DNA from: Heterostelium album PN500
Taxonomy: Eukaryota > Evosea > Eumycetozoa > Acytosteliales > Acytosteliaceae
Assembly: GCF_000004825.1 (NCBI RefSeq)
Contig: NW_008805063.1
Span: forward strand, 124,857-188,856
Length of the DNA stretch: 64,000 nucleotides
Reading direction: 5' to 3'
This document shows positions 11,754 to 21,771 of this stretch, piece after piece. A program made the translations under genes and the position numbers. The notes below the pieces were generated by a model that did not search any database, was not told the origin of the DNA, and saw nothing but the letters and a program-made list of their open reading frames with translations. Positions within the stretch are counted from its first letter, which is position 1, and each line of letters starts with the position of its first letter.

Positions 11754-12290
11754 ATGAAAGTTCAATGTCCATCAGGAGAAACTATTGAAATCATAGTTAG
11801 TCAAGATGATAGCATTCTAGATATAAAAGAAAAGATCCACAATGAAACTGGTACACCTTCTGAACATCAATTGGTAATTATTTTTTACAAATACCCAACT
11901 AAACAACTTTAGAAAATAAATATTTATTATTTTAAAAAATACATTTTTTAATACTAATTAATTTTAATATAAATAGATTAAAATAGGAGGAAAAAAGACT
12001 TTATCAAAAAGAAAAGATAAAAAGAAAATATCATGTTTTGATTTAGATAATAATTCAAGTGTATGTGTTTATTAAATTGAAAACAAAAACAAATAAAAGA
12101 TAAATTGTACTAACTCTTTACCTCTAGATAAATCTAGTTTATACAATGGCAGGAGGTTGTGATTGTTGTGGATGTGGATGTGATATTTGCGGTTGTGGAG
12201 GAAACTGTAGAGTAAGTAGTTAGAAATTTATAATGATTCTTTAAGTTTTTTTATTAATACCAAGTTCTATTCCAGTGTTCTATTATGTAA
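11754..12290 (+). CDS. Ubiquitin-fold protein with Cys-rich tail and CaaX box (MUB-like), copy 1
   Basis: Four exons (11754-11873, 11977-12060, 12128-12211, 12276-12290) join in frame to a 100-residue protein. Residues 1-78 align with ubiquitin: MKVQCPSGETIEIIV for strands 1-2, DIKEKI for the helix, TGTPSEHQL for the EGIPPDQQ loop, GGKKTL, and FDLDNNSSINLVYTMAGG over the last strand ending in Gly-Gly. The Ile44 position appears to be Lys. After the Gly-Gly come cysteines (CDCCGCGCDICGCGGNCR), and exon 4 adds CSIM. A terminal Cys-aliphatic-aliphatic-Met is a farnesylation (CaaX) signal. Membrane-anchored ubiquitin-fold proteins (MUBs) share this order, and the extra cysteines could be palmitoylated. 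I infer an inner-leaflet membrane protein. Retaining intron 3 would end the protein after VSS, without the CaaX. Confidence 0.7.
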
Positions 12291-12497
12291 ATGAAACAAT
12301 ATTTAAATAAAAAATGTATATAATTGTAGTATTTTAGATTTCATAGATTTTTTTAAGTTTTTTTATTCAATAGATACTTTAGACTTCTATTTCACTTCAT
12401 ACCGATAGTAGTGTAGTTAAAGTAAAAACAAATATATTTAAAATCATATTAATATTTCTTAGTATTTTATTTAATAAAATTTAAATAAATAAATAAT

Positions 12498-15400
12498 TTA
12501 TTGAATTAGAACTATTGCAATCAATGATAATATAGAGATTAAAATATTGATTGTTAGATGATTGGATGAGTTAAGTCCAGTTGTTGTTGTTGATGTTGTA
12601 TCTGTTGTTGTTGCGGTAGTTGTTGATGTTGTTGATGTGGTTGGGATCAATTCAGAACAATCAGTACCTTGGTATCCATCATCACATTTGCAAATGGCTG
12701 TTGAGTAATTACAAGTACCATGAGTAGAGCAATTGTTGAGACATTCTTTCTCATAGTATGACAATGTATTATTGTTGAATACACCTTGGTCTTTAACTGA
12801 AACAAATACTGGAACTGGATTGATAGCATTCTTTGCAACCGAGGATGGAGTGATCGAACAGGTAATGCTTGTTGTTGTAACATCGGTGGCAACGCATTCC
12901 TCGTCGTTGACGGTGATTACCAAAGTAGAATTGACAAAGTTGTCACCAGTAATAGTGAACTCAACTGTTTTGTTTTCAAAATAGAATTTTGGATTGATAT
13001 CTTCGATAGTTGGACCTTGGTATATAGAGCTTTTACTTGATGAGGAAAAAAAAGTACCTTGAAAAATTGATTGAGCAAAGACTTCAAATTCACCAACTCC
13101 AGAAAATACTTCACAAACACGAGTTGCTGGATAGTTTTCTAAACCTATATCTATACAATCTAAAAATTCTTCATCATATTCTTCACTGGAAAAGATAACA
13201 GAAGATGATTGAAGATAGTTTCCAACAATAGTTATGTTACCTCCGGTGACTGGTGGTGATTCAATAGAAATGATGCTAGGTGGAAGATTCAACTTGATTG
13301 GAGAGGTGGCTATTTGAGAATCCACTGCTAGAGTGAATACTCCTTTAGAGATTGTTGATGACAATTGGGCAGTTATAACATAGTCACTAACAGAAAGAAT
13401 TGTGGCGTTGAGGGGATTCGATTGGGTGTCGGTGATATTAATGAGAGATGATGAATTACCAAAGTTATTTCCTTGAATAGTAATTATATTGGTAACGGTA
13501 TTATTAAATGATAAAGCGCTGAATTTTGGTGGAGTATATTGGAAGGTAATGAAATTGGAATAAAGATTTTTGGTGGTATCGACTGCTCGAATTGTTTTGT
13601 TGGTTTGGATACCTTGTGGAGTAGTAAAAGTGAGTTCAGACATTGAAATAATGTTTGGAGTCATAAGAGCATCACCCATTTTAATCTTATAACCTGGGTT
13701 GGCTAAAAAGAAATCACCCAACATTGTCAAGAGAAGTCCAGCATTTGTATTGATAACTGTATGGGAAACAGAAACAATATTTGGCATAATAACAATATTA
13801 ATATCGGCATAGACTTGTCCATTAGTGAAAGTGACTTGAACTTTGGAGTTTGTTGAGAGAGGAGGAAGAGTAAAGGAGAGTGAGTTGGGGGTAACAGAAA
13901 AAGGGATTCTAACCAATTTCCAGAGAGTAACTAAATACATAACTGAATACATTTGACTGGCTTTCAAAGTAATTATATTGTTGGTTTGAGTATATTCACC
14001 AGTGAAAAGGGGAGAAGCGAAAGTGAAAAGAGTGACAGGATCAGAAGAGAGTGAATTAAAAGTGACAAGAACATCACATGTAGCAAGGGGAGACATATTT
14101 TGAGTACCGTCCAAATAGAGTGAACAAGAGATAGAAGAGGAATTAGAGAAAGACATAGAGGTGCAATTTTGATTACAAATTGTGATTTGATAGTTGGTGG
14201 TGTTAGCAAAGTTTTCACCAGACAAGGTGATTGAGGTTGTACCGTAGTAAGTGATCTGAGTTGAACCAGCAGCGTTGGATTGTCCAGAAGTGACGCTTGG
14301 CTTACCAGCACCGCAATCTAAACCGAACCAGTTTGTTTGACAAGTGCAGACACCATCTATGCAGACACCATGATTGGAACATTGATTTGGACAGAGATTG
14401 GTGTATTGGACAGAATATAACTTTCCAGCAGCAGAGGCAACACTAACAATCTTGGTATCATTATCAACACCAACAGCATAAGAATAGGAACTGAGAGAGT
14501 TGGTATTTACTGCTTCACTCGGACTTATCTTCAAGATAGTTGGATTCATACCAATGACGGACATAGTAATGAGTGCCAAATTTCCGTTGCTATCGGCTAC
14601 AGATACAAACAACTGACCGAAATTCTTATCGAAATTCATATTCAAACAATAGCTAACATCATTTGAAAGAGTGTAAGTATCTTTTTGAATTTTGGCAAAA
14701 TTGATTTTTTCAATATAGGCTGTTCCATCACCATTGGTGGTACAGGCATATAAAGTTGAGTTGTAGGCAATAGCGGTTTTGGATCCCGTGTTGGCGAAAG
14801 TAAAAGTTTGTACTGCAGTTTTGGTTGAAGCTTTATATACAGTTACGGTTCCAATGGCCGATAAGTACAATTGGTCAGTGATGGTATCATACACAAGAAA
14901 ATCTACTTCACCACCAAGTGGAACGGAGACTGGGAGGATGGCTGGATCATTGGTTGGATAGTATTGGGTGTTACTGGCTTGGTAGTAGTATGGAGAAAAC
15001 ATCAAGCTACCTGTTGTTGCACCTCTTCCAAATAATGTAAAAACAGTGGTCCAGGCATTATTGGTATAGATCCATCTTAGAATTGGATTTGTTTTAGGGG
15101 CAGATCCTCCAGTATTATCAATAGAAGTAATACAATTTCCTTTGTTACAATTTTGGAAATTAATAATAGCGGTAATTGAAACTGCAGAGGAAAAGGTGGT
15201 AGAGTTTGGATAGACGGCAATAGCTTGGTTTTGATTATTGTACTGTGGCATGGTATACAAACTGGTAGTAATCGCTTGGTTACTCAATGGGCTGGTATTA
15301 TCCGTGGATCTGAAAATCGAAGACTTGGTGTCACTGGAGAGAATTACCAAATTCTTCAATGGTTTGTCAAGTGCATAGTCTGGAGAAAACTCGGCTTTGA

Positions 15401-15527
15401 AAATTCCTTTCACTGCAACTCCATCGCCATCGATTAAATTCTTGGTGTATAATGGTCCAAATACTTGACCATTAATAATTGATATAGTATATAAAATATA
15501 AATTATTGTAAAAATAAATTTAGACAT
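12498..15527 (-). CDS. Secreted/GPI-anchored surface protein with EGF and IPT/TIG domains
   Basis: The single-exon 1,009-residue protein begins with a signal peptide (MSKFIFTIIYILYTISIING, cleavage before Gln21). A beta-rich, propeller-like N-terminal region follows. An EGF-like module lies near 379-405 (CSNHGVCIDGVCTCQ), several IPT/TIG-like immunoglobulin folds span about 406-915 (for example GENFANTTNYQITIC and GDNFVNSTLVITVND), and a second EGF module lies near 924-957 (CSTHGTCNYSTAICKC). A Thr/Ser stalk and a hydrophobic C-terminal tail without a basic stop (LTINILISILSLIAIVLIQ) suggest a GPI-anchor signal. Dictyostelids carry many such proteins (the Tgr and ComC types), used in adhesion, recognition and development. 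The partner cannot be inferred. The gene lies between the two ubiquitin-fold paralogues, on the opposite strand. Confidence 0.8.
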   Translation of the reverse strand: MSKFIFTIIYILYTISIINGQVFGPLYTKNLIDGDGVAVKGIFKAEFSPDYALDKPLKNLVILSSDTKSSIFRSTDNTSPLSNQAITTSLYTMPQYNNQNQAIAVYPNSTTFSSAVSITAIINFQNCNKGNCITSIDNTGGSAPKTNPILRWIYTNNAWTTVFTLFGRGATTGSLMFSPYYYQASNTQYYPTNDPAILPVSVPLGGEVDFLVYDTITDQLYLSAIGTVTVYKASTKTAVQTFTFANTGSKTAIAYNSTLYACTTNGDGTAYIEKINFAKIQKDTYTLSNDVSYCLNMNFDKNFGQLFVSVADSNGNLALITMSVIGMNPTILKISPSEAVNTNSLSSYSYAVGVDNDTKIVSVASAAGKLYSVQYTNLCPNQCSNHGVCIDGVCTCQTNWFGLDCGAGKPSVTSGQSNAAGSTQITYYGTTSITLSGENFANTTNYQITICNQNCTSMSFSNSSSISCSLYLDGTQNMSPLATCDVLVTFNSLSSDPVTLFTFASPLFTGEYTQTNNIITLKASQMYSVMYLVTLWKLVRIPFSVTPNSLSFTLPPLSTNSKVQVTFTNGQVYADINIVIMPNIVSVSHTVINTNAGLLLTMLGDFFLANPGYKIKMGDALMTPNIISMSELTFTTPQGIQTNKTIRAVDTTKNLYSNFITFQYTPPKFSALSFNNTVTNIITIQGNNFGNSSSLINITDTQSNPLNATILSVSDYVITAQLSSTISKGVFTLAVDSQIATSPIKLNLPPSIISIESPPVTGGNITIVGNYLQSSSVIFSSEEYDEEFLDCIDIGLENYPATRVCEVFSGVGEFEVFAQSIFQGTFFSSSSKSSIYQGPTIEDINPKFYFENKTVEFTITGDNFVNSTLVITVNDEECVATDVTTTSITCSITPSSVAKNAINPVPVFVSVKDQGVFNNNTLSYYEKECLNNCSTHGTCNYSTAICKCDDGYQGTDCSELIPTTSTTSTTTATTTDTTSTTTTGLNSSNHLTINILISILSLIAIVLIQ

Positions 15528-17367
15528 TTTTATTATTTATTTAATAAAAATATTGAATAGTAAATAATGATTTAAAACTGGGTTTTGGTTTGGTATTTAT
15601 TATTTTTTTTTTGAATTTTTAATCCATTCCAAATTACAAACCACTCGGTCTTTCTATAGAAAGGAAAAAGGTTTGAAAAATTAAAATAAAAATACATGAT
15701 ATATCATTAAGAAATCTTGTCAGACATGATGATGGCACTTTCATACTAGTTATGATGAATCAAAATAGATCGACCAAAATCAAAGATCATAAAAACCAAA
15801 TCATTGAAGTGCTATTTTCATATTCGGCCTAAAAGTTTCCATGAAAAAACAAGGGATCTGAAAAAAATTTACAAAAAATAGTTCATATTTACCAGTTTTG
15901 GAAACAGCATAACAAAAAAAAAAAAAATTGTAAATAAATTTGAATTTATTGGTATTTCAATTGAGAAAGAATAAAATAATAAAGTTAGAATTCTTTTATA
16001 CAAATTCATAGATGAAAATTCTATTTTTTTTTTAATATTATTTTTTTTTTTAAACTATTTTAAATTAATGCCAATAAAGAAATGTTTATAAATAATTGAA
16101 TTTATTAGTAAATCTATACTTCAAAAACTTTTTTTTTAAAAGTTCTTCTTTTCTTTACTAACAATAAGTTCATAAGTTACTCTTTGCATTTTTGCTTTCC
16201 ATTTTTGGATGAGATCATCCAAATTGATCTTTTAGATATTTGTGTTTAATAATGCAAATCATGGAAAAAAAATTCAAAAATTTTTTTTAAATTTAGACTA
16301 TTTGTTTTTTAGTTTAACCAAGACCAAACGAAGATCTTGTTGATATTCATAGATCTCATTTAGAACGTTTTCATTTCGGCATTAGAGTATTCTTTAAAAC
16401 AATATTTGAAATTGATTATTTTCTAGAATTAAAGTTAATTAAATAATATTAAATTGATGATACTTACTCGAATGAAACTAGGAAATCTCTGGTTTTTTAT
16501 GAGTATTTAAAATAACAAACAATGTCAGATGTTGATTAGAATTTAATACACAGTTAGCAAATTCACAACTAATCCGTACCCTACAAAATATCATTGTTTT
16601 TAACATGTACAAAAAAAAAGCAAAAAAAAATGAAAAATTTAATAAATAAAATTCGATTTTTCATTGGTCAACTCCCTTTCAACCTCGATATATTAGGAAT
16701 GTTAATGCAAATGATATTTTAGAGGGAACACATCAATAGGAGTTTAAACAGTGAGCATTATCTCTATTACTTTCAATTGGTATTAATAAAAAATCTCACC
16801 ACTACTAGTAAAGAACGAATTCAAGGTTCGCCAAATTATAACACTAATGACTCCACACCGCCAAGTCCTCTAAAGAAATTCGAAAGAGCACTCCACAATG
16901 GCTTTAGAGTCTTACTTCGAGATACGCTAGGATGATCGAAGAACTTTAAAAAGAATTGTGAATATAGTAATTATTGGCTGGTTTCAATCCATTTTTAAGG
17001 ATTTACGTATGCACATAAATTTTGAAACAAGTGACATCTGTGTTGAAATGTTGGATCTTGTTGGTTTTATTAAATAATATCCAAAATTAATAAAATAAAA
17101 ATATAAAGAACTTGAAACTTTTATAGATATTATATTTAATTGAATCAAAAAAAAACAAATTAAAATATTTCCAAATAAGGTAATAAAAGACATTTTCAAA
17201 TAAATATTGATTTAAAATTATTTTTGTTGGTGACAAAAAAAAACAAATAAATATAAAAAAGAAGTATTATTTTTTCTTACAAACATTCAATTCAATCTTA
17301 AAATTAAAATAATTAACTTAATAACATTAATAAATTATTCAATCAAACAAATAATAAATATTTAAAA
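15528..17367. other. Intergenic region with one orphan open stretch
   Basis: This region is mostly A/T-rich. On the plus strand, 16723-16935 stays open for 70 codons without an ATG and ends in TGA; it contains FERALHNGFRVLLRDTLG, which looks protein-like but matches nothing I can name securely. It may be an exon relic. The final 90 bp or so repeat the promoter-proximal DNA of the first ubiquitin-fold gene. Confidence 0.35.
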
Positions 17368-17889
17368 ATGAAAGTTCAATGTCCATCAGGAGAAGAAATT
17401 GAAATCATAGTTAGTCAAGATGATAGAATTTTCGATATAAAAGAGAAGATCCACAATGAAACTGGTACACCTTCGGAACATCAATTGGTGAGTGTTTCTT
17501 ACAAACACTAGAATTTTTTATTTTATTTTTTAATACTAATTAATTTAAATAAATAGATTAAAATTGAAGGAAAAAAGACTTTATCAAAAAGAAAAGATAA
17601 AAAGAAAATATCATATTTTGATTTAGATAATAATTCAAGTGTATGTTTTTCTTGATAGAAATTGAAAAGTGTTAAAAAAATAATTAACGATTTTGTAAAT
17701 TAACTTATACTTTACCTATAGATAAATCTAGTTTATACAATGGCTGGAGGTTGTGGATGTGGATGTGATATTTGTGGATGTGGAGGAAATTGTGGAGTAA
17801 GTAGATAGAAATTGATTATATTTCTTTAATTTGTTATTAATAAAGTTACTTTTATCTGATCTAACTATATAAAGTGTTCTTTAATGTAA
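17368..17889 (+). CDS. Ubiquitin-fold protein with Cys-rich tail and CaaX box (MUB-like), copy 2
   Basis: Exons 17368-17487, 17557-17640, 17722-17796 and 17875-17889 join to 97 residues. The gene has the same four-exon plan and intron phases as the copy at 11754. The ubiquitin-like part differs at only a few positions (for example EEIEII for ETIEII, DRIFDIKEK for DSILDIKEK). The Gly-Gly at the end of the last strand is kept (VYTMAGG). The cysteine tail is three residues shorter, and exon 4 encodes CSLM, again a farnesyl-type CaaX. Keeping both the CaaX exon and its splice sites, while intron sequences have drifted, argues that the spliced form is the functional one. Retention of the last intron would give a VSR ending. 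Confidence 0.7.
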
Positions 17890-18043
17890 AGAGATAAATA
17901 TTAAATAAAATCTGTATAAAACAAAAAAAATTAAATTTTAACTAGTTAATAGTATCAATGTGTATAAGTCATTGAACATGATATTAAATGTAAAAACAAT
18001 TATCTTTTTTGGACATAGAGTTTTAATTAATTTTATTTTTTAA

Positions 18044-19176
18044 TTAATTCCAATCCCTCAAAGGTTCTTTTGCGAGAATAAATTTATCAAGTATATAAAA
18101 AATAATGTATATATATTTAACATATTCTCCTAAATCGTCTCCTCTCCAATATTCAACAAGTTCTAAACAACCACCAGTAGTAACACGAGAAAATAAATTT
18201 TTAACGATGGATCCTTGTGAACTTTTGAGGCTGTTTAGTATTAATTGTACGGCTGGCAGATTTGCATTGTTCCTAACTGGTGTAAGAAAGATGTGCTCGT
18301 ATTGTTGTGAGATGTAAGCTCCATCGCCTAATATTCTTTCATTTTCTCTCAATGGTATTTTAACTAAACCACTTGCATTCGATATTGTTAGATCATGACA
18401 AATACCTCTGTATATTTCTAAATTAGGAAAGAATGTTAGACATCAATCACACTAGAACATTTAATATGAATATACCTGGTGACACCCAGCAAATTCTTCC
18501 AGAAGTGAGAGAAACACAAACCTCCAGTTTAACTCCATGTTCTTTGTGTTTCAAGCTATAATATTGAATCTCGAGCTCTCTGTCTTTGGGCTTTTGGATT
18601 GGAAAAAAAGTCGAGTCAACAGCCATGAATAAATCGACACCATACAATTGAAATGGTGGTTCATTATACCTAACATTGTTATCCTTAATTAAAATAAAAT
18701 ATATATTATTAGTATGTCAACAGTGCAGCTACAAGCAAAATTTAATGATTGTGAAATAAGAAAAACAATGATGTGCTACTCATTATGCCTCAAGTTGTAT
18801 ATATACAATATTGTCAAGAATAAAATAAGTGATAGTTTAGTATATATCTTACGTATTTATGAGATTCAGGATCTACGATTAACCAAAATGCATCAAACAC
18901 TTTATCTAATTTTTTTGAAAGTGTTTGAGGTGATTTGTTAAATATTGATTGTTGTACACGTTTTTTAGGATACACTTTTATGTTGTGTAAGAACACAAGT
19001 AAATCGTTTAAATTGATATCGTCTGTTGCACGTGACAGATCATCAAAGATGTTCAAAACTGTTGCAGGAGAGACCCAATAGTCACATTTAAAATGTTCTA
19101 TATCTACTTTGTTTACTATTTTCTCTAGAGAATCACGCGATTTGATCGAATATATATCAGGATCTATGTCAGCCAT
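18044..19176 (-). CDS. Spliced DDE transposase-derived gene (PIF/Harbinger, HARBI1-like)
   Basis: Exons 18853-19176, 18476-18683 and 18044-18417 join in frame to about 301 residues. The N-terminal part is helical. The catalytic-fold region shows VDSTFFPIQKP with the first Asp, LTSGRICWVSP, then GICHDLTI and ILGDGAYIS with the second Asp. This order is that of DDE_Tnp_4 transposases such as HARBI1. Where the family has a VE..F.R motif with the catalytic Glu, this protein reads SIVKNLFSRV, apparently with Lys in place of Glu. That alignment is by eye. A further short intron near the C-terminus (donor GTTAAA after GAATAT) is possible, which would change the last 20 or so residues. No terminal inverted repeats were seen, so this may be a captured host gene. 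Confidence 0.6.
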
Positions 19177-19413
19177 TATTTCTTTTGAAACAACAAATAA
19201 CTAAAAATCAAAACTATCAAAAAAAAAAAAAAAAAAAAAGAATCGTGATATTTTTTTGGACAATTTTTTGATCAGAAATAAATGGTCCAATTCCCAGAAT
19301 TATTTAATTTTCAAAATTAATTGGATTAGTCAGTTGGTTTCTATTATTATTGAATTGCTTAATATATTTATTTTTCTTTATATCTTAACACACTTATAAT
19401 AGAATAGATAATC

Positions 19414-20204
19414 ATGAGATATAGAAGTAGAAGAAGTAATAATAACAGGATATCTTCATGGGAGACATCGGTCATTCGTAAGATCTACAAGTGTGTCAAT
19501 GTGAACAATAGAAGAACTAGTATCTCTAACACCGCAATGAATATTATGGTTTCAATGATGAGAGATCTCACTCTTAGAATCTTGATCAGATCGAAAGAGA
19601 TTCTGAACGTTTCGAACAAAAAGACTCTTACCGCGAGACATGTGCAGTTTGCACTCAGGTTGGAGTTGAGCAATTGCGGTGAACTCATGAGACATGCAGT
19701 ATCCGAGGGAACTAAAGCAGTTTGCAACAATGACAAATATAGTCGTGGTACTGGTGGTGGTGATGATGAAGAAAGAGAAAAGAAACCAGCTGGTGGTGCA
19801 CCACAACAAGGAAAAATCGTCAAACCTTCAAAGATAAAGTTGTCTCTCAAGAGAACCGATATGTTCCAGCGTGTCAGTAAAGATGCTTATGTCTATCTTG
19901 CTGCGGTGATAGAATATTTAGCTAGTGAGGTACTGGAACTTTCCTATAACAATTGTACTAATGCAAAAAAATCTGTAAGTAATAACAACCAAAACAACCA
20001 CAATAACATAGCAATGTCGAGTATCTATTTAACCAAAATTATCATCTTCTTATTTATTTATTTATCTATCATCAACACGCTGTTTAGAGACTCATGGCAC
20101 AACACATCAACATGTCCATTAGACAAGATCAGGAATTGGATGCATTGTTTAAAGATGTTACAATTGCTCAGGGTGGTGTTATCTTCTCTCAAAATACCTA
20201 TTAA
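19414..20204 (+). CDS. Fused histone H2B-H2A doublet, copy 1
   Basis: Exons 19414-19974 and 20088-20204 give 225 residues. The first half is H2B-like: helix 1 SWETSVIRKIYK, SISNTAMNIMVSMMRDLT over the alpha-1/2 region, then NCGELMRHAVSEGTKAV, nearly the H2B C-terminal helix. A Gly/acidic/basic linker of about 30 residues follows. The second half is H2A-like: RVSKDAYVYLAAVIEYLASE and VLELSYNN in exon 1, then in exon 2 SIRQDQELDALFK and DVTIAQGGV, the H2A docking segment. Acidic-patch positions are largely kept (three Glu in AVIEYLASEVLEL, Asp and Glu in RQDQEL, both H2B Glu). The N-terminal tail is short and not Lys-rich. The protein could form an H2A/H2B dimer-like unit within one chain. Promoter and cell-cycle control are not visible. 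Confidence 0.8.
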
Positions 20205-20745
20205 AATATCAACATTGCAATAATAATAACATTATGTCAAATATTATTGATATATGTAAAGATAGCATACCGATGGTGGGTGTTATAACAATGATTGAGA
20301 ACTGTAGAAAATAAAATAAAATAAAATAACAAAAGAAAGAAGTGAAGAAAACTAACTGTTGTATATTGTAGTAGATAAATAATCATTTCTCTCTCTTTAA
20401 CACTTGAAATCATTATGTTTGTTTTGCAGTATCATGATCAGACAGTTAATGAAATTTTTTCAGACAATTTCCTCATCGAGATGAGGGAACTGGTTTAATT
20501 TCAAAAAAAAAAAACAAATTAAACCGTTCCCTCATGACAAATTATTTATTTGAATATTAATAATTATAATCATAAATAAACTTTCATTTCCCTCAAGAAG
20601 GTGAGGAGGAAATCATGTTCTTTATTTTGGTGCAATCAAATAAAAACAATTCTTAGAATTTGTATTATTAATACTTAGATTCTTTTTTTTTTTTTTTGTT
20701 TAATTACTTAATTGTTATTATATTTGTTTTTAGTAGATAGTCAAA
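20205..20745. other. Spacer of the histone-doublet cluster
   Basis: Bases 20306-20520 and about 20570-20655 recur with little change at 21772-21990 and 22182-22265, so this spacer belongs to the duplicated unit. It contains a long hairpin (20481-20535). No open frame is supported. The DNA just upstream of ATG 20746 (TTTTTAGTAGATAGTCAAA) is identical before copy 3. Confidence 0.7.
20481..20535. repeat. Hairpin-forming inverted repeat
   Basis: The left arm 20481-20501 (beginning ATGAGGGAAC) and right arm 20516-20535 (ending GTTCCCTCAT) pair over about 20 bp with one bulged base, around a loop consisting mostly of A. The matching place in the second spacer (about 21949-21990) keeps the left arm but has lost the right arm. 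It does not fit the metazoan histone 3' stem-loop. Confidence 0.6.
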
Positions 20746-21624
20746 ATGGGATATAGAAGAGGTAGAAGAAGTAATATTCCGAGGACATTGTCATGGGAGA
20801 CTGCAGCCATTCATAAGCTCCTCCATTCTATCCCAACGGATAGAAGAATGAGTATCTCTAGTGTGGCAATGAATGTTCTCGTTTCAATGATGAGAGATCT
20901 CACTCTTAAAGTGCTGTACAGAGCAAAGGAGATTCTCACTTTGTCAAAGAGAAAGACTCTTACCGTTAGAACGATTCATTGTGCACTCCATTTGACGATG
21001 AGTGATTGTGGTGAACTCACTAAACATGCAATCGTTATGGGAAAGGCAAGAGTGGAAGAAAAAATGAGCAACAATACCTCTATTGTAGAATATGATGATG
21101 ATGAAGAAGGAGGTGGTGGAGGTTCAAAAAAGTCTAAGGAAGTATATATCATCAAGGCCTCAAAGATAAGAATGGCACTCAAGAGAACCGGCATGTTCCA
21201 ACGTGTCGAGAAAATGGCTATGGAATATCTTGCTGCGGTGATAGAGTATATCATTTCCGAAATTTTGGAACTTGCCTTTAACTCTTGCATACAATTCAAA
21301 AAATATGTATGTATCGCTAATAAATTAGATATATTATTGGAGTGATAACTGTTATATCAATCGGATTGCGGTTGAACAACAATAATTTACTAATCAAATC
21401 AAACACATACTAATCTTTAGAGAATTATGGCTAGCCATATCAACACTGGAATCAGATTAGATAGGGAATTGGATAGTTTGTTTAAAGACGTCACAATTGC
21501 TCAGGGTGGTGTTCTTTACATTCAGACTGGACCGGTCAAATCAAAAGTAGTAAAGAAATCTGGTTATTGTTTTTACACTGATTCCAATTATCTATCATTG
21601 GTGAACACAATTGTTGTTGTATAG
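20746..21624 (+). CDS. Fused histone H2B-H2A doublet, copy 2
   Basis: Exons 20746-21306 and 21421-21624 give 254 residues. The H2B half reads AAIHKLLHSIPTDRRMSIS and AMNVLVSMMRDLTLK, with DCGELTKHAI at the H2B C-terminal helix. The linker carries an acidic-Gly block and SKKSKE. The H2A half has MALKRTGMFQRVEK, then EYLAAVIEYIISEILELAF. Exon 2 adds SHINTGIRLDRELDSLFK and DVTIAQGGVLYIQTG, which match the H2A stretch of IR.DEEL..L, VTIAQGGV and the following IQ. Without splicing the frame would stop shortly after KKYVCIANK and lose the docking segment. The C-terminal tail is the longest of the three. H2A-type acidic residues are mostly kept, but the second H2B acidic-patch Glu is replaced (IVMGKARV). 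Copy 3 is its near-identical tandem duplicate. Confidence 0.8.
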
Positions 21625-21771
21625 ATAAACACCAATAAACGAAAAATGCAATCTCAAAAACATTGCATTTAAATATTTGAAAGAAGAAACCCACTATTAC
21701 TATTAATCGAATTTTTATTTATAACAATCAAAAACTTTTATTTTAAATATAAATATATATTGAATTAAATT

